Positions 1 to 5,474 of a stretch of 5,474 bases of DNA are shown in pieces. Under the pieces are notes generated by a model that saw only the letters and a list, made by a program, of their open reading frames with translations, had not been told where the DNA came from and did not search any database. The DNA is from Candidatus Bipolaricaulota bacterium (GTDB lineage Bacteria > Bipolaricaulota > Bipolaricaulia > M55B111). The stretch is from contig JAGXLQ010000103.1 of NCBI GenBank assembly GCA_018334595.1, positions 1 through 5,474 on the forward strand, given 5' to 3'. The first letter of the stretch is position 1; every line of letters begins with the position of its first letter. A program made the translations under genes and the position numbers.

Positions 1-16
1 AGAGACGAATTCACAC

Positions 17-799
17 ATGAGCTCTGAGAAGATGTTATTACGAGTTGAGAATGCGTTTAAGAGTTTTGGTGGAATACAGGCAGTAGACGACTGCTCCGTC
101 GGTGTAGAAGAGGGAACCATCACCGGCTTGATTGGGCCGAACGGCGCGGGCAAGACGACGCTGTTTAACCTGGTGACGGGGTTTCACTCCCTGGACCGGG
201 GGGAGGTTCACTTCAAGGACGAGGACATCACCGACCTTCCGCCCAACAAGATCTTCCACAAGGGGCTGTTCAGGACGTTTCAGATAGTCAGGGGGTACGA
301 GGAGATGACCGTCCTGGAGAGCCTGTTGATAATGCCCGCGTCTCAGGTCGGCGAGAACTTCTGGAACTTATGGGCGAAGGGCGCGGACATCGTCAGACAG
401 GAAAAGGAATATACCAGAAAGGCCCTGGACGTACTGAGTTTCCTGGAGATGGAAAACAGAAGCGAGGAGCTGGCCAGAAACCTCCCTGGTGGGGAGAAGA
501 AGTTACTCGACCTGGGCCGGATGATGATGGCTGACCCTGACCTCGTCCTGCTGGACGAGCCGGGAGCGGGAGTGCCCCCCACAATGCAGCAGAAGGTCAA
601 CGATTACGTCAAGCGGTTGAGGGACGAAAAGGACACCACCTTCTTCGTCGTCGAGCACGACATGAACGTCATCATGAACCTCTGTGACCCGATAATCGTC
701 ATGGTGGAGGGGACGAAGTTGACCAGCGGGACGCCGGAGGAGATCAAGGCCGACGAGGAAGTCAGGGAGGCCTACCTGGGCGAGGAGGGAGCTGCTTAG
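17..799 (+). CDS. livG: Branched-chain amino acid/amide-type ABC transporter ATPase, LivG family
   Basis: This 260-residue protein is one of two cytoplasmic ATPases that power a Liv-type (HAAT) importer. Visible motifs are Walker A GPNGAGKTT (residues 40-48), the Q-loop Gln89 in RTFQ, Walker B LVLLDE (176-181) with catalytic Glu181, and the H-loop His214 in VVEHD. The AGV-P segment after Walker B and the C-terminal extension ending near a YLGEE motif are typical of LivG, and the length matches the family. The signature motif reads LPGGE (156-160) rather than LSGGQ or LSYGQ, so the serine that contacts ATP is replaced by proline. The ATG at 17 gives a family-like N-terminus (core begins LLRVENAFKSFGG). 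The reading frame stays open to the window edge and no ribosome-binding site is visible, so an upstream start cannot be excluded. It is first of the five-gene run. The family assignment is firm; the substrate is unknown. Confidence 0.93.
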   Translation: MSSEKMLLRVENAFKSFGGIQAVDDCSVGVEEGTITGLIGPNGAGKTTLFNLVTGFHSLDRGEVHFKDEDITDLPPNKIFHKGLFRTFQIVRGYEEMTVLESLLIMPASQVGENFWNLWAKGADIVRQEKEYTRKALDVLSFLEMENRSEELARNLPGGEKKLLDLGRMMMADPDLVLLDEPGAGVPPTMQQKVNDYVKRLRDEKDTTFFVVEHDMNVIMNLCDPIIVMVEGTKLTSGTPEEIKADEEVREAYLGEEGAA

Positions 800-850
800 C
801 GTGCTTTACGCTTTAGGCAGTAGTTTAGGACCGATAAGGGGAGTGAGGGA

Positions 851-1552
851 ATGAATATTCTCGAAGTAGAGGAGATAACGTCGGGATACGGGAGCATGGA
901 CGTGCTGTTTGGCGTGTCGGCCGAGATAGAGGAGGAGGGTCTAGTGGCAATTATCGGCCCCAATGGTGCCGGCAAGTCCACCCTGCTGAAGGCGGTGGTC
1001 GGCGCCGTCCAGGCGAAGAAGGGCAGGATTACCTTCAAGGACCAGGAGATTACTAACTGGCCGATAGAGAAGATAGTCAAGTCAGGGCTAAGCTGGGTGC
1101 CCCAGGACGACCACATATTCCCCACCCTGTCCGTGGCCGAGAACCTGGACGTGGGGGCCTACTCCTACCAGGGCAACTACGAGAGCAGGGTAGAGCGGGT
1201 CTGGTCCTTCTTCCCTCAGCTTAAGGACCGCATGGACCAGACGGCGGGAGACCTCTCCGGAGGACAGCAGCAGATGGTCGCCGTGGGGAGGGGTCTGATG
1301 TCCGAGCCGGACCTGTTGTTGTTGGACGAGCCGACTGCGGGCCTGGCACCAAACCTGATCCAGATGATGTACAAGAAGATCGAGGAGATAAACGAGTCGG
1401 GGGTCACCGTACTGCTTGTAGCACAGAGCCTGGAGACCTTCAGGGCGTCGAAGAGGGGATACCTCCTCTCGTCGGGGGAGATTAAGTACTCAGGGACTAC
1501 TGGGGAGCTCTTAGGAAACGAGGAAGTTCAAGACCTCTACTTTGGTGGGTAA
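851..1552 (+). CDS. livF: Branched-chain amino acid/amide-type ABC transporter ATPase, LivF family
   Basis: This is the second ATPase of the importer, 233 residues, a normal LivF length. It carries Walker A GPNGAGKST (36-44), Q-loop Gln85 in VPQDD, a fully canonical signature LSGGQQQ (135-141), Walker B LLLLDE (155-160) with catalytic Glu160, and the LivF-typical DEPTAGLAP stretch. The H-loop position holds Gln192 (VAQS). LivF proteins commonly have VEQN here, so the Gln is a family trait, while the Ala before it is less usual. The C-terminus (EVQDLYFGG) resembles the usual LivF ending. A purine-rich GAGTGAGG at 841-848 sits just before the ATG and supports this start. It lies 51 bases after livG in the same direction. 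It should heterodimerise with LivG, so its signature completes the ATP site built on LivG's Walker A. Confidence 0.94.
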   Translation: MNILEVEEITSGYGSMDVLFGVSAEIEEEGLVAIIGPNGAGKSTLLKAVVGAVQAKKGRITFKDQEITNWPIEKIVKSGLSWVPQDDHIFPTLSVAENLDVGAYSYQGNYESRVERVWSFFPQLKDRMDQTAGDLSGGQQQMVAVGRGLMSEPDLLLLDEPTAGLAPNLIQMMYKKIEEINESGVTVLLVAQSLETFRASKRGYLLSSGEIKYSGTTGELLGNEEVQDLYFGG

Positions 1553-1567
1553 TATTCGAGAAGCCAA

Positions 1568-1575
1568 TTTATATT
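1568..1575 (+). promoter_or_regulatory. Candidate archaeal TATA box upstream of the permease genes
   Basis: The octamer TTTATATT lies in the livF-livH gap, in an A/T-rich patch that stands out from its surroundings. Its centre is about 29 bases upstream of the livH ATG. In archaea transcription starts roughly 25-27 bases downstream of the TATA centre, which would put the start at or just before the ATG and give an almost leaderless mRNA. The preceding AGAAGCCAA is only a weak BRE. This is inference from spacing and composition; it may be chance, with livH translated from an operon-long transcript. Confidence 0.4.
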
Positions 1576-1600
1576 TCGTACACAGAAGAGGACTGATCTT

Positions 1601-2530
1601 ATGCTTGGTTCACTAGTTAATGGAATCATATTAGGCAGTATTATCACGCTTGGAGCGATTGGCGTAACCTTGGTTGCCGATATTCTCAACTTTTTCAACT
1701 TCGCCCACGGGGCGATCTTTACGCTTGGCGCTTACTTTACATACCTGTATTTGAACCTGCTTCCCGAAACGGGGACCATGTTCTCCCTTTCCTTCGGGCC
1801 GGGCATGATTCTGGCCATCGGGCTGTCGATGATTTCGACGAGTGTCGTCGTGGTAGTCTTTGACAAGATTATCTTCCGCACTCTGAGGAGGCGAAACGCC
1901 TCGTCTCTCTTTCTCGGGTTGACCTCCCTCGGGCTTGTCTTCGTAATGAAGGCCGGAATAAGCATGATCTGGGGACCGCAGGTCCACTACTACGGTCCGA
2001 TCCAGTCGGCGATAAACTTTCCCCTGGGCATCAAGGTAAAGCCCGACGAGTTCTTCATCGTGGCCGCGAGCCTGATCCTCGTGTTGGTCTCCTACCTGTT
2101 TTTGAAGTACACCAGGCTGGGAAAGGCGATGAGGGCGACCTCGGACAACGTCACTCTGGCCAGGGCCTCGGGCGTGGAGACGGAGAAGATCGTCACCTGG
2201 ACTTGGGTCATGTCGGCGTCTCTGGCCGCTATGGGTGGGTCACTGTACGGCATAGAAGTGCAGCTCAGGCCGACTATGGGCTGGTCCTTTCTCATCCCCA
2301 TGTTCGTGGCAGTCATCGTGGGAGGGGTGGGAAGCTTCGGCGGGGCGCTTTTGGGAGGGATGATCATCGGGATTTCCGAGGAGCTGGTTACTTCTCTTCT
2401 GCAGGATATGTTCTTGAGTTTGAATATGAACGTAATAATGTCTGCCTACAAGCCGGCCATAGCCTTCGTCATGGTAATCATCATTCTCCTGGTCAGACCG
2501 CACGGAATTTTCGGAAAGAAGGGGGCGTAA
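1601..2530 (+). CDS. livH: Branched-chain amino acid/amide-type ABC transporter permease, LivH family
   Basis: This 309-residue inner-membrane permease forms half of the translocation pore. It is strongly hydrophobic, with roughly eight membrane segments. Family hallmarks include NFAHG (33-37) followed by FTLGAY, an arginine-rich loop RTLRRR (93-98), a cytoplasmic coupling region at about 174-197 (GKAMRATSDN then ARASGVETEK) that should contact the ATPases, GGVGSFGG (241-248), and a C-terminal RPHGIFG. The length is as expected. The ATG at 1601 begins directly before the first membrane helix. Translation may use the GAAGAGGA tract at 1585-1592 or a leaderless mRNA from the TATA-like element at 1568. 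The gene ends 3 bases before livM, so the two permeases are almost certainly co-transcribed. The family call is firm; substrate specificity cannot be read from the sequence. Confidence 0.94.
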   Translation: MLGSLVNGIILGSIITLGAIGVTLVADILNFFNFAHGAIFTLGAYFTYLYLNLLPETGTMFSLSFGPGMILAIGLSMISTSVVVVVFDKIIFRTLRRRNASSLFLGLTSLGLVFVMKAGISMIWGPQVHYYGPIQSAINFPLGIKVKPDEFFIVAASLILVLVSYLFLKYTRLGKAMRATSDNVTLARASGVETEKIVTWTWVMSASLAAMGGSLYGIEVQLRPTMGWSFLIPMFVAVIVGGVGSFGGALLGGMIIGISEELVTSLLQDMFLSLNMNVIMSAYKPAIAFVMVIIILLVRPHGIFGKKGA

Positions 2531-2533
2531 CGG

Positions 2534-3520
2534 ATGATAAGTTATATATCTTCATACCTGGTCATGGCGTCGATATACGGAATCATGGCCCTGGGATTAA
2601 ACTTTCAGTGGGGTTTTTCCGGACTGATGAACTTTGGGATAGGGGCATCCTACATGCTGGGGGCTTACACGGCTGCACTTCTATCCGCCGCGCCTACACC
2701 CGAACACCTCGGCGGCTTCGGGGTCCCGTTCCCGGTCGACCTCATTGGTGCCGCGCTCATACCGGCCTTCATCGCCTTCTTGATAGGCTTCCCCGCCCTG
2801 CGGCTTAAGGGAGGGCCATTTGCCATTGCCACCCTGGCCATCCACGAGACTATCTACCTGATCGTCCACAACGAGATGTGGCTGACCAACGGCGTCTGGG
2901 GCATAAGGGACATTACCCGCCCCCTGTATGCGAATATCCCGCAGCGCTACGACACCTTCTTTCTGGTGATCGCGGGTGGGTTTTTGATCTTCTTCTACTT
3001 CTTCTTCAAGAAGCTGGTCAGGACCCCCTGGGGGAGAGTCGTCAGGGGCGTAAAGGGTGACGAGGACATGGCACTCATGTCCGGAAAGCACGCCTGGAGT
3101 TACAAGATGCAGTCCTTCGTGCTGGGCTCTGCCGTTGCCGGGGTGGCTGGAGGCCTTTATGTCCACTACACCGGCTTCGTCAGCCCGACCACGTTTACCC
3201 CGCTGATGGCGACCTTCATCGTCTGGTTAATGGTCATGGTCGGCGGTTCCGGGAACAACAAAGGTGTGCTCGTTGGGGCCTTTCTCGTCTGGGGCGTCTG
3301 GACGGGAAGCGAGTTCTTGACGGACTTCTTTCCCCCCTTTATGGAGACCCGGGCCGGCTTTATGCGGATGTTCTTGATGGGTATAATACTGCTGATTGTA
3401 ATCCTGATCAGGCCGCAGGGAATATTTGGCAAGGAGAGGATCCTTCCCCGGTACCTGAGGTCGATCAGGGAAAACTATACTCCTAGCACGCAAGAGGGAG
3501 GGAAAACCAACAATAGGTGA
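2534..3520 (+). CDS. livM: Branched-chain amino acid/amide-type ABC transporter permease, LivM family
   Basis: This 328-residue permease pairs with LivH to form the membrane channel. Recognisable LivM features are the N-terminal GLNFQWGFSGLMNFG (21-35) with a following MLGAY, PALRLKGGPFAIATLA (87-102), the TNGVWGI motif (118-124), a coupling region near 166-193 (WGRVVRGVKGDEDMALMSG, then YKMQ), an MVGGSGNNKG loop, and RPQGIFGKE near the C-terminus, followed by a polar tail of about 25 residues. In the coupling region, MALMSG stands where the AxxxG pattern of relatives is more alanine-rich. It starts 3 bases after livH stops and ends 4 bases before the amidase ATG, so translation of the three genes is probably coupled. 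Usual length, no disruption seen. Confidence 0.94.
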   Translation: MISYISSYLVMASIYGIMALGLNFQWGFSGLMNFGIGASYMLGAYTAALLSAAPTPEHLGGFGVPFPVDLIGAALIPAFIAFLIGFPALRLKGGPFAIATLAIHETIYLIVHNEMWLTNGVWGIRDITRPLYANIPQRYDTFFLVIAGGFLIFFYFFFKKLVRTPWGRVVRGVKGDEDMALMSGKHAWSYKMQSFVLGSAVAGVAGGLYVHYTGFVSPTTFTPLMATFIVWLMVMVGGSGNNKGVLVGAFLVWGVWTGSEFLTDFFPPFMETRAGFMRMFLMGIILLIVILIRPQGIFGKERILPRYLRSIRENYTPSTQEGGKTNNR

Positions 3521-3521
3521 T
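3515..3521 (+). promoter_or_regulatory. Strong ribosome-binding site overlapping the livM stop codon
   Basis: AGGTGAT is a perfect match to the complement of the 16S rRNA 3' end (anti-Shine-Dalgarno ATCACCTCC) and sits 3 bases before the amidase ATG. The TGA inside it is the livM stop codon. It fixes the amidase start at 3525 and predicts that ribosomes finishing livM re-initiate on the amidase. Confidence 0.75.
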
Positions 3522-3524
3522 AAC

Positions 3525-4406
3525 ATGAGGACACTTAGTGGAAGCTTCGTATATGAGATGGATAAAAACGTCGAGCCTGCCTGGGAAGTCGAGCCGGGCG
3601 AAACGGTAAAAGCCGAGACCCCGGACTGCTTCAATGGTCAGATCAAGTCGGACGAGGACACCCTGGAAGATCTGGACATGACCCAGGTCAACCCGGCCAC
3701 GGGACCGATCTACGTGAAGGACGCAGAACCGGGAGACACGCTCCTGGTTACGATAGAGGAGATTAAGGTAAAGTCCCCCGGCGTACAGGGAATCGTTCCC
3801 GGGTTTGGTCTCTTGCAGGACGAGTTCGACGAGCCCCTGGTCACCGTCCACGAGATCGACGAGGAGGGGATAGAGTTTGAGGGAAAGAAGCTACCTGTTC
3901 ACCCGATGATCGGGACGATCGGAGTGGCGCCCGAAGGAAAGCCCGTCCTCTGCAGTACCCCCGGAGCCCACGGCGGCAACCTGGACACCCCGGACGTGAG
4001 GCCGGGTGTCACCCTGAAGTTTCCGGTCTTTCACGAGGGAGCTCTCCTCTCGTTAGGCGATGGACACGCCCTCCAGGGAGACGGCGAGGTCTGCGGGGTG
4101 AGCATAGAGGTGGCTACCACCACTACCCTTACCGTAGACGTGGAAAAGGAGACGATCTCCACCCCTCTCATAGAAGGCGAAGATGAATTTATCACCCTGG
4201 GAAGCGACGAGGACCTGGAAGGTGCCTGCCGGATAGCGCTTCGGGCGATGGTGGACTACCTGTCTAACAACACTACCCTCAGCCCACAGGATGCCTACAA
4301 GCTCTGCTCCGTTGCCACTGACATGAAGGTAAGTCAGGTGGTAAACCCCCTGAGGACTGCCAGGGTGTCCGTAAAGAAGGAGATCGTAGAGAAGTTCCAG
4401 GGGTAA
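3525..4406 (+). CDS. Acetamidase/formamidase family amide hydrolase
   Basis: This 293-residue cytoplasmic enzyme belongs to the acetamidase/formamidase family (FmdA/AmdA-like), which hydrolyses short amides such as formamide or acetamide to ammonia and the carboxylic acid. Family motifs are NPATGPIYV (56-64) followed by AEPGDTL, HPMIGTIGVAP (126-136), the glycine-rich STPGAHGGNLDT (144-155), and GDGHALQGDGEVCG (178-191). The last holds the Asp179, His181, Asp186 and Glu188 cluster expected at the metal and active site. The length fits the shorter class (about 300 residues), not the roughly 400-residue FmdA class, so the exact substrate is open. The protein is very acidic (about 53 Asp+Glu, 22 Lys+Arg by hand count). 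It follows livM by 4 bases with a strong ribosome-binding site, so it is probably co-translated with the importer, which suggests the importer brings in its substrate. No signal peptide. Confidence 0.92.
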   Translation: MRTLSGSFVYEMDKNVEPAWEVEPGETVKAETPDCFNGQIKSDEDTLEDLDMTQVNPATGPIYVKDAEPGDTLLVTIEEIKVKSPGVQGIVPGFGLLQDEFDEPLVTVHEIDEEGIEFEGKKLPVHPMIGTIGVAPEGKPVLCSTPGAHGGNLDTPDVRPGVTLKFPVFHEGALLSLGDGHALQGDGEVCGVSIEVATTTTLTVDVEKETISTPLIEGEDEFITLGSDEDLEGACRIALRAMVDYLSNNTTLSPQDAYKLCSVATDMKVSQVVNPLRTARVSVKKEIVEKFQG

Positions 4407-4444
4407 CTCGCCTCTTCTTCTGGCTTGTGACTTTTGAGGTACGA

Positions 4445-4449
4445 TTTTT
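4445..4449 (+). terminator. Possible oligo-T terminator after the amidase
   Basis: A TTTTT run lies 38 bases after the amidase stop codon, downstream of a pyrimidine-rich stretch (4409-4421) and another TTTT at 4432-4435. Archaeal termination often needs only such T tracts without a stem. No G/C-rich hairpin precedes it, so an ordinary bacterial intrinsic terminator is not supported. Weak evidence. Confidence 0.3.
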
Positions 4450-4475
4450 CCTAATACAAAAGCACCCTAACGCTT

Positions 4476-4487
4476 CGACACCTGTCG
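4476..4487 (+). repeat. Short inverted repeat CGACA-CC-TGTCG in the spacer
   Basis: Five bases on each side are perfectly complementary (CGACA and TGTCG) around a 2-base centre. The repeat lies 58 bases upstream of the oxidoreductase TTG start. As RNA it would be a four-pair stem with a 4-base loop, too small to matter. As DNA, its size and symmetry suit a dimeric regulator's operator. No second copy was seen in the window, so function is speculative. Confidence 0.3.
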
Positions 4488-4533
4488 TTGATAAACGGCT
4501 CTCCCTACGGTAAGTTAAGAAAAACCGGACAGA

Positions 4534-4540
4534 AGGGGGA
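4534..4540 (+). promoter_or_regulatory. Ribosome-binding site supporting a TTG start
   Basis: AGGGGGA lies 5 bases before TTG at 4546. The in-frame stop TAA at 4516-4518 leaves no ATG, GTG or other TTG between it and this codon. The next candidates, such as GTG at 4573, would cut into the Rossmann glycine motif. It therefore decides the start of the oxidoreductase. Confidence 0.55.
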
Positions 4541-4545
4541 TAGGT

Positions 4546-5474
4546 TTGACCAACGTCGATAAGCTAGCCATCGTGGGTGCCGGCAAGTGGGGCAAGTACT
4601 TGGTCCGTAACTTCGCAGAGGTCCTCGGTGAGAGAAATATAACCGTCTGTGACTCGGATACCAAGAGGCTAAACAAGGTAAAGAGAAACCACCTGGAAGT
4701 AGAGACCACCCAAAACGAAAAAAAGGTCTTATCCGACGAAAGGATAACGGCCCTGGTAATTGCCACCCCCGTCTCCACACATTTTGATCTGACCAAAAGG
4801 GCGTTAAAACACGACAAGCACGTCCTCGTCGAACGCCCCTTAGCTAAACAGATCAGAAACGGAGCCGAACTGGTCAAGCTGGCCAGGAGCAAGGACAGGA
4901 CCCTGATGGTCGACCACCTATTAGAATACCACTCCGCCGTAGAGACGCTAAAGCGCAAGATGGATGCAGGCGAGCTGGGTGAGATATTCTACCTGCACGG
5001 CCAGAGGCTTGACCTGGAAGACATAGAAACGGACGAGGACATCCTCTGGAGCCTTGGCTCCCAGGAGGTATCCCTAATCCTCTATCTGATAGGAAAGGTA
5101 CCCAACCAGGTAACGACCCATGGGGGAAGCTACCTGAGGAAGGAAGTGGGAAAGGAGGATACCCTATTTTTGAACCTGGAGTTTGAGGGTGGGGTTAAGG
5201 CCCACTCCCACCTAAGCTGGCTGGACCCCAACAAGACGAGGAGGATGACCGTAGTTGGCAGTAAGAAGATGGCCACCTTTGACGACATGGAGAGTAGAAA
5301 CAAGCTGTGGGTCTACGACAAGGGTGCGGAGAAGTCGGGCGGGGGAGGGTTTCAGGTCCGCTACGGGGACGTCCACATACCAAATATCTCCCTGGAGGAG
5401 CCGATGAAGAAGATGTGTAAACACTTCCTGGAATCAATAAACAACGGGGAGGCCCCCAGGTCCGACGGAGTTGA
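4546..5474 (+). CDS. Gfo/Idh/MocA family oxidoreductase with altered catalytic motifs (3' end beyond window)
   Basis: This partial gene has 309 complete codons from a TTG start. It shows the NAD(P)-binding Rossmann fold with GAGKWG (11-16), an acidic Asp36 at the end of the second strand (favouring NAD), and ATPVSTH (73-79). It continues with the DHLLEYHSAV segment (123-132), AGELGEIFYL (141-150) and ISLEEPMKK further on. This pattern resembles sugar-nucleotide 3-dehydrogenases of the WlbA/WbpB type and their relatives. Two core motifs differ from what I recall for the family. The usual EKP is ERP (96-98), and the usual PHD after the Trp-x-Leu motif is SQE (172-174), so both the catalytic lysine and the histidine are replaced. 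It may be a divergent enzyme or a non-catalytic binding protein. Only about 10-30 residues should be missing at the end. It is close to charge-neutral, unlike the amidase, and is probably a separate unit from the transporter operon. Confidence 0.85.
   Translation, partial: MTNVDKLAIVGAGKWGKYLVRNFAEVLGERNITVCDSDTKRLNKVKRNHLEVETTQNEKKVLSDERITALVIATPVSTHFDLTKRALKHDKHVLVERPLAKQIRNGAELVKLARSKDRTLMVDHLLEYHSAVETLKRKMDAGELGEIFYLHGQRLDLEDIETDEDILWSLGSQEVSLILYLIGKVPNQVTTHGGSYLRKEVGKEDTLFLNLEFEGGVKAHSHLSWLDPNKTRRMTVVGSKKMATFDDMESRNKLWVYDKGAEKSGGGGFQVRYGDVHIPNISLEEPMKKMCKHFLESINNGEAPRSDGV

Larger units (their letters stand above)
4407..4545 (+). other. Spacer between amidase and oxidoreductase
   Basis: This 139-base noncoding stretch separates the amidase from the next gene, against 3-51 bases between the earlier genes. 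It begins pyrimidine-rich, contains oligo-T tracts (4432-4435, 4445-4449), the inverted repeat at 4476-4487 and a purine-rich run (4517-4540) leading to the TTG start. No convincing TATA box or open reading frame was seen. It probably marks the transporter-amidase operon end and the promoter region of the oxidoreductase. Confidence 0.5.

Noticed and set aside
800..850. Possible promoter in the livG-livF gap (GCTTTACGCTTTAGG)
   Set aside because: The only signals are two short CTTTA copies, with no convincing TATA box or -35/-10 pair at a suitable distance. Read-through from livG is simpler.
2542..2549. TATA-like TTATATAT at the start of livM
   Set aside because: It encodes conserved-context residues just inside the livM coding sequence and would place a transcript start within the gene. 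It is better explained by Ser-Tyr-Ile codons.
2203..2808. Open frame of 201 codons on the + strand across the livH-livM junction
   Set aside because: It overlaps two well-supported permease genes in another frame, and its translation is rich in Arg, His and Gly with no recognisable domain. It is a shadow of biased codon use.
2681..3166. Open frame of 161 codons on the - strand inside livM
   Set aside because: It lies wholly antisense to livM, has a low-complexity charged translation, and has no plausible start signals.
3483..3851. Antisense open frame over the amidase start
   Set aside because: The amidase motifs on the + strand are unambiguous, and nothing family-like appears on the reverse strand.
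5337..5349. G-rich run GGGCGGGGGAGGG as a possible G-quadruplex
   Set aside because: It has only three clear G tracts and encodes a glycine run inside the oxidoreductase, so coding constraint explains it.

Overview
The window holds six genes, all on the + strand. Five form a tight run and a sixth, cut by the right edge, follows after a 139-base gap. The first four encode the two ATPases and two permeases of a branched-chain-amino-acid-type (LivGFHM, HAAT family) ABC importer. The fifth encodes an acetamidase/formamidase-family amide hydrolase. The sixth encodes a Gfo/Idh/MocA-type NAD(P)-dependent sugar dehydrogenase homologue.

Layout: livG-like (17-799), a 51-base gap, livF-like (851-1552), a 48-base gap with an archaeal-looking TATA element, livH-like (1601-2530), 3 bases, livM-like (2534-3520), 4 bases, amidase (3525-4406), a spacer with an oligo-T tract and a short inverted repeat (4407-4545), and the partial oxidoreductase from a TTG start (4546 to the edge). 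No substrate-binding protein gene is present; the usual partner may lie upstream of the window. No RNA genes, mobile elements or CRISPR repeats were seen.

Organism: an archaeon is the best guess. The reasons are the arginine codons (mostly AGG/AGA), the TTTATATT element about 29 bases upstream of an ATG, a ribosome-binding site AGGTGAT, and rather acidic soluble proteins (the amidase has about 53 Asp+Glu against about 22 Lys+Arg by hand count). The acidity hints at a saline habitat. A bacterium is not excluded, and I cannot name a genus.

The likely joint function is uptake of a small amide, urea-like compound or amino-acid amide by the Liv-type importer, followed by hydrolysis by the co-translated amidase to release ammonia and a carboxylate. 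This is inferred from gene adjacency and from the known pairing of formamidase with Liv-type amide transporters in the fmd cluster of Methylophilus. The oxidoreductase is probably a separate transcription unit. The points most worth a second look are the oxidoreductase's altered EKP and PHD motifs, and a degenerate signature motif in LivG that, paired with the LivF nucleotide site, predicts one consensus and one non-consensus ATP site. Nothing here amounts to a clearly new system.
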